From CAZNQW01 sp964575225 (lineage in GTDB: Bacteria; Chloroflexota; Anaerolineae; JAAYZQ01): a DNA stretch of 8,498 nt. The stretch is from positions 1-8,498 of the forward strand of contig CAZNQW010000172.1 of assembly GCA_964575225.1 (NCBI GenBank), written 5' to 3'. The notes beneath the pieces were generated by a model. It was not told the DNA's origin and did no database searches. It was given only the letters and a program-made list of their open reading frames with translations. The position numbers were made by a program, and so were the translations under genes. This document shows, one piece after another, positions 5,864 through 8,498 of the stretch. Each line of letters opens with the position of its first letter. Within the stretch, counting starts at the first letter, position 1.

Positions 5864-6964
5864 CTACCCGGATCGCCTGAACTCGACGCGCCAGTAATAG
5901 TGGGAAATGGGCTGCCACTGGCCCGAGTCAAAAAGCTCCCGGCACTGTTCCTTGGTGATGCCCGCTTCGCGGCAGTCGCAGTAGCCGGCCGCCCACAGAT
6001 CCTCAAAGGGGGGTGGGTCGTGGCAGGGCAGGTTGCGGGTGAATTCGCTCTCGCAGGCGCCGTCCTGGCCGCTGGCGATGCATACCTGGCCGCCGTCCAG
6101 GTTGCTGAACTCGACCTCACCCGGTCCCCAGAAGGGATCGTCCCCCTTGTGACCCGTTACCTGGAAAACACCGGTGTACTTTTCGTGAACCCACAGCCCC
6201 GGGATCTGCTGGCCGGCGGCATTCAGCACGGTGACGCGGATCATCTTGTGCCCCTCGGCGCAGGACTGGCCATCCACGCCCGGACTGACGAGGCTCGCGG
6301 TATAGGTCCATCTGGCAGCCGGTGGGTTGGTCGGCTTGGGTGTGACGGTCGGCTGGGATCGCGGCGTCTGCGTGGGCTGGGGCCGGGGTGTCTGCGTGGG
6401 TTGTGGTGCGGGCGTGTCGGTCGGCAAGGGCGCCGTGTCTGTGGGTGCCGGCGGCGCGGTGGCGGTCGGTTCGACGGCTGTGGGCTCCTCGGTAGGCGGG
6501 ACCGGGGTGGGACTCGGCGTGAGGGTGGGCGCCAATGTCTCGGTGGGCAATAGCGTTTGGGTGGGCTGGGGTGTCAACGTGGCCAGGTAGGCCAACACCG
6601 GCCTGCTGTTTACGCCCATACTGTGGGCCAGGGTCACCAAGGCCCGGGTATCGGCGGAATCCGGATCGTCGCCCAGGCGTTGATCGACCAGGCTGGCGAT
6701 CCACAATTGAATATTGGGAAGGCCCAGTTCCTCCAGTTGAGCCTGGGCCTGGGCCAGATCGCGATCCTGACCATAGGCGGCAGCCACCAGAATGGTATAT
6801 TCCTCTCGGGCATCGGGGTCCAGTTGGCCAAAGGCGGCGTTGATCCCACCCGGCGGGCGGATTACACGGGTGATGAGCAAGCCCATCCCCAGGCCGATGG
6901 CCAGGGCGATGAGCAGCAAGATCGCGGTCGCCCGGCTCGGCTCTTTGATGGGTTGTCGTGGCAT
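5864..6964 (-). CDS. Membrane-anchored Pro/Thr-linker protein with cysteine-rich C-terminal domain
   Basis: A 366-residue protein starting at ATG 6964, with GAGAGGAG (6977-6984) 12 nt upstream, a rather long gap. A longer frame to 7072 would start on top of the promoter's -35 box and is rejected. Residues 1-11 are basic and 13-33 are a single membrane helix without a lipobox, so the rest should lie outside the membrane. Residues 48-128 look helical and resemble a conserved module with phrases such as EEYTILVAAAYGQDRDLAQA. Residues 131-217 are a Pro/Thr linker containing an 8-residue tandem repeat. The C-terminal domain (about 218-366) has seven cysteines (235, 295, 304, 314, 329, 331, 341), including a CDC pair, and a motif GLWVHEKYTGVFQVTGHKG. 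The odd cysteine count leaves one free or intermolecular. I do not recognise a named family; disulphides or metal binding are possible. Confidence 0.9.
   Translation of the reverse strand: MPRQPIKEPSRATAILLLIALAIGLGMGLLITRVIRPPGGINAAFGQLDPDAREEYTILVAAAYGQDRDLAQAQAQLEELGLPNIQLWIASLVDQRLGDDPDSADTRALVTLAHSMGVNSRPVLAYLATLTPQPTQTLLPTETLAPTLTPSPTPVPPTEEPTAVEPTATAPPAPTDTAPLPTDTPAPQPTQTPRPQPTQTPRSQPTVTPKPTNPPAARWTYTASLVSPGVDGQSCAEGHKMIRVTVLNAAGQQIPGLWVHEKYTGVFQVTGHKGDDPFWGPGEVEFSNLDGGQVCIASGQDGACESEFTRNLPCHDPPPFEDLWAAGYCDCREAGITKEQCRELFDSGQWQPISHYYWRVEFRRSG
6335..6406 (-). repeat. 24-nt tandem repeat, three units, inside the linker
   Basis: The linker of the 5864-6964 protein contains PQPTQTPR, PQPTQTPR and SQPTVTPK in direct succession (residues 187-210). 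At the DNA level this is three adjacent 24-nt units, the first two nearly identical, suggesting recent slippage or unequal crossing-over. Copy number may vary among strains. Confidence 0.75.
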
Positions 6965-7043
6965 GTTTTGGCGTCGCTCCTCTCGAATTGGTTGCGGCGT
7001 CGCGGCCCGGCAGCGCCTGTCTGCGCGGATAACCGCACCGGTC

Positions 7044-7072
7044 AGTATACCATGCGGCGCTTTCCAGGCCAA
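7044..7072 (-). promoter_or_regulatory. Sigma70-type promoter for the cysteine-rich linker protein
   Basis: On the minus strand TTGGCC (7067-7072) and TATACT (7044-7049) are spaced by exactly 17 nt, and TGG precedes the -10 (extended -10 motif). Transcription should start near 7037, leaving a leader of about 73 nt before ATG 6964. It begins 27 nt after the stop of the acetyltransferase gene. Confidence 0.72.
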
Positions 7073-7099
7073 ATGGGCCCTGTGCCGGGGCGGGCGACT

Positions 7100-8059
7100 C
7101 TAGCCGGGGCTCTCGGCGCCATGGGCGACCAGTCGCTCGTCAATCCAGCGCATCAGCGAATAGCACACCGGGCTGAACCATCTATGCCAAAAGCGGTTTG
7201 CCGGGGGGTTCATGGGTTCCCAATCGACCGCGCAGCGCCGGCAACCTTGGAGTCTGGCCCAGTCCAGCGCCTGGTTCAAAAGCGTCGTGCCAACGCCCAG
7301 TCCCCGGGCCTCTTTTCGGGTGTAGGCCATCATGATGCCGGCTGTGTGGGGGTCCTGGACGATGTCGCAGCCGTCCGCGCGGCCCTTTTCTATGGTCAGG
7401 CAGCCGACGGCCCCTGAATTGTCGTATGCCAGCCAGGCGGCATGATCCCGTTGCTGCAACCATTCGACATAGTCCTCGCTGCCCGAGATCCGGAACACGG
7501 GAGGATCTGTCATGTGTTTTTCGAGCGCCCGGCCAAAGGCCGTTACCTCGGCGACCTCCTGCGGTTCGGCTCGCCGCACGTGGATGTGACCTGACCCCCC
7601 CGGCACCGGTTCCAGGTCCCTCAGGCCATCGGCCGCGCACAGGCCAAAGCCAAGCCACTGCCAGGCCTCGATGGCTGCACGATCGTGAGCCATGATCGTC
7701 ACCGCATGGATGGCGCATCCATCTGCGAGCCACCGGGCCGAAGCGGCTTGATACAGTTCCTCAACGATCTCCCGGGTGCCGGGTTCCTCGGCGCCCTGGG
7801 CCCACTCGGGGCTGTAAAAGGCGCGTTTGCCGAAAAAGTCCGAGATTTGGAATCCGGTGAGAAACCCAACCAGTCGACCCGCTTGAAAGGCCGCGACGCC
7901 CGATGGAACGGTTTGCTCTTCCAGCATATGCCAAAAAAGACCGGCATCCTCGCAGCGGCTTGGCAGGGATGGACATTGGCGGCGCAAAGCCCGGTAGCGC
8001 GCCGCTGCCAATTCGGCGGCTGCTTCATGGTGTTGTGGTTGCAGCTCTTTGACGTTCAT
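7100..8059 (-). CDS. Tandem GNAT-family acetyltransferase
   Basis: A 319-residue, probably cytoplasmic enzyme of the Gcn5-related family, which transfers acetyl from acetyl-CoA to an amine. The C-terminal half (about 158-319) holds the acetyl-CoA pyrophosphate motif RGLGVG (252-257) with the following helix TLLNQALDWARLQGC, preceded by the strand AGIMMAYT. The N-terminal half (1-150) repeats the fold in degenerate form: GRLVGFLTGF, a helix REIVEELYQAASARWLADGC, and AIEAWQWLGFGL in place of the usual NxxAxxFYxxxGF, but without a clear Q/RxxGxG/A motif. The second half is therefore probably the active one. ATG 8059 follows AAAGGAGG (8069-8076) with a 9-nt gap, a very good site. No clear promoter was seen upstream, so it may be read from the 8186-8498 gene through the inverted-repeat block. 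The substrate is unknown. Confidence 0.92.
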   Translation of the reverse strand: MNVKELQPQHHEAAAELAAARYRALRRQCPSLPSRCEDAGLFWHMLEEQTVPSGVAAFQAGRLVGFLTGFQISDFFGKRAFYSPEWAQGAEEPGTREIVEELYQAASARWLADGCAIHAVTIMAHDRAAIEAWQWLGFGLCAADGLRDLEPVPGGSGHIHVRRAEPQEVAEVTAFGRALEKHMTDPPVFRISGSEDYVEWLQQRDHAAWLAYDNSGAVGCLTIEKGRADGCDIVQDPHTAGIMMAYTRKEARGLGVGTTLLNQALDWARLQGCRRCAVDWEPMNPPANRFWHRWFSPVCYSLMRWIDERLVAHGAESPG

Positions 8060-8088
8060 TGGATGGGGCCTCCTTTGATTCTGCAGGG

Positions 8089-8186
8089 GAGCACGACACA
8101 GCCGACCAGGGAACGGCCTTTGGGTACGATCGATCTTGAGTCACAGGCCGTTCTGGGCCAAAGTGCTTGCACCCGCTGTGTCGCTC
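8089..8186 (-). other. Nested inverted-repeat block between reductase-like and GNAT genes
   Basis: Outer arms cgacacagc (8094-8102) and gctgtgtcg (8175-8183) are perfectly complementary and extend by gag/ctc (8089-8091, 8184-8186) past a 2-nt bulge. Inside, gaacggcct (8111-8119) pairs perfectly with aggccgttc (8145-8153) around a 25-nt loop containing the palindrome gatcgatc (8128-8135). A further match, ctttgg (8118-8123) with ccaaag (8158-8163), would form a pseudoknot with the inner stem. A small gtgc-tt-gcac palindrome follows (8164-8173). The block fills the gap between the upstream stop codon and the GNAT ribosome site. It could be a leader RNA, an attenuator or terminator, or a MITE-like insertion. 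Confidence 0.6.
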
Positions 8187-8498
8187 TAGTCTCGGCGCCT
8201 GGGGCGGCACAGCCGTCCTGCCAAAAGCGCACCGACTCCCAGAATCGCGGTCAATCCGCCCAGGGCAGCGACCATGCCACCCCAGTGCAAGGGAAGCTCG
8301 GCGCTGCCGTCGGGGACTTTTGGGGCGCCCGGCTCGTAATAGCCGAGCAGGAAGTCGATGGTGGGTGTGGGCACCGGCGTGGTGCGGGCCAGGGCCATGA
8401 ATTCGCCGATCAGGTGTTGTACCTCGTCGCGGGCGGCCTCCGCGTGCTTCACCAGGGCCGTCTCCATGAGGGGATTGGCCAGCAAGCGTCGCAGTACC
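8186..8498 (-). CDS. Ketopantoate-reductase-like C-terminal part with hydrophobic tail (partial, start missing)
   Basis: The frame is open to the right edge, so only the last 103 or so codons are visible. The segment from LLANPLMETALVKHAEA through RDEVQHLIGEFMALARTTPVPTPTID matches the style of the C-terminal helical domain of 2-dehydropantoate 2-reductase (PanE/ApbA) relatives: an E-V-x-x-L-x-G-E-F run, then 'PTPTIDFLLGYY'. In that family this domain binds ketopantoate and the NADPH domain is N-terminal; the latter would lie outside the window. After a Pro/Gly-rich stretch the protein ends in a hydrophobic helix (WGGMVAALGGLTAILGVGALLAG) and a basic tip RLCRPRRRD, which looks like a tail anchor and is unusual for this soluble enzyme family. 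The family assignment is moderate, since the catalytic lysine and Rossmann motif are not visible. Confidence 0.68.
   Translation of the reverse strand, partial: VLRRLLANPLMETALVKHAEAARDEVQHLIGEFMALARTTPVPTPTIDFLLGYYEPGAPKVPDGSAELPLHWGGMVAALGGLTAILGVGALLAGRLCRPRRRD

Noticed and set aside
5900..6553. Plus-strand open frame of 217 codons
   Set aside because: Antisense to the Pro/Thr-linker protein; Gly/Val-rich reverse reading of the linker.
6557..7417. Plus-strand open frame of 286 codons
   Set aside because: Spans the antisense of two well-supported genes and the promoter between them; no domain pattern or ribosome site.

Overview
The window looks like chromosomal DNA of a GC-rich bacterium, most likely a Chloroflexota of the Anaerolineae type. 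This is an inference from protein style: several secreted or anchored proteins carry long Pro/Thr-rich (TPTP-like) linkers between an N-terminal membrane segment and a C-terminal beta-rich domain. No marker gene settles the taxonomy. Every credible gene lies on the minus strand, so the region is read from right to left.

Reading from the right edge: (a) the C-terminal part of a probable ketopantoate-reductase-like protein with an unusual hydrophobic tail (8186-8498, start outside the window). (b) A roughly 100-nt intergenic block made almost entirely of nested inverted repeats (8089-8186). (c) A tandem GNAT acetyltransferase (7100-8059). (d) A membrane-anchored Pro/Thr-linker protein with a cysteine-rich C-terminal domain, behind a good sigma70-type promoter (5864-6964). 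(e) A TolB-like six-blade propeller probable lipoprotein and a second Pro/Thr-linker protein with a jelly-roll-like domain, probably co-transcribed (3507-5722). (f) A two-gene unit behind a near-consensus promoter: a small protein starting at TTG, then an M50 site-2-protease-like membrane protein fused to TPR repeats and a C-terminal membrane helix (1862-3401). (g) A tRNA unit with its own strong promoter: initiator tRNA-fMet, then a non-initiator CAU tRNA, with hairpins between and after them (1508-1832). (h) A gene-poor stretch of about 370 nt holding one dispersed-repeat-like palindrome. (i) Another Pro/Thr-linker, probably lipid-anchored protein with a concanavalin-like domain, running off the left edge (1-981), with a promoter at 1114-1142.

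The unifying theme is the cell envelope. Four proteins share the layout anchor, low-complexity linker, extracytoplasmic beta domain, and a predicted intramembrane protease is embedded among them. No defence system, CRISPR array, transposase or phage gene was seen. The least explained elements are the nested inverted-repeat block, the protease-TPR fusion with its small partner, and the reductase-like protein with a membrane tail. Four minus-strand promoters with exact 17-nt spacers were found by eye; two of them correct gene starts that a longest-ORF rule would place too far upstream.
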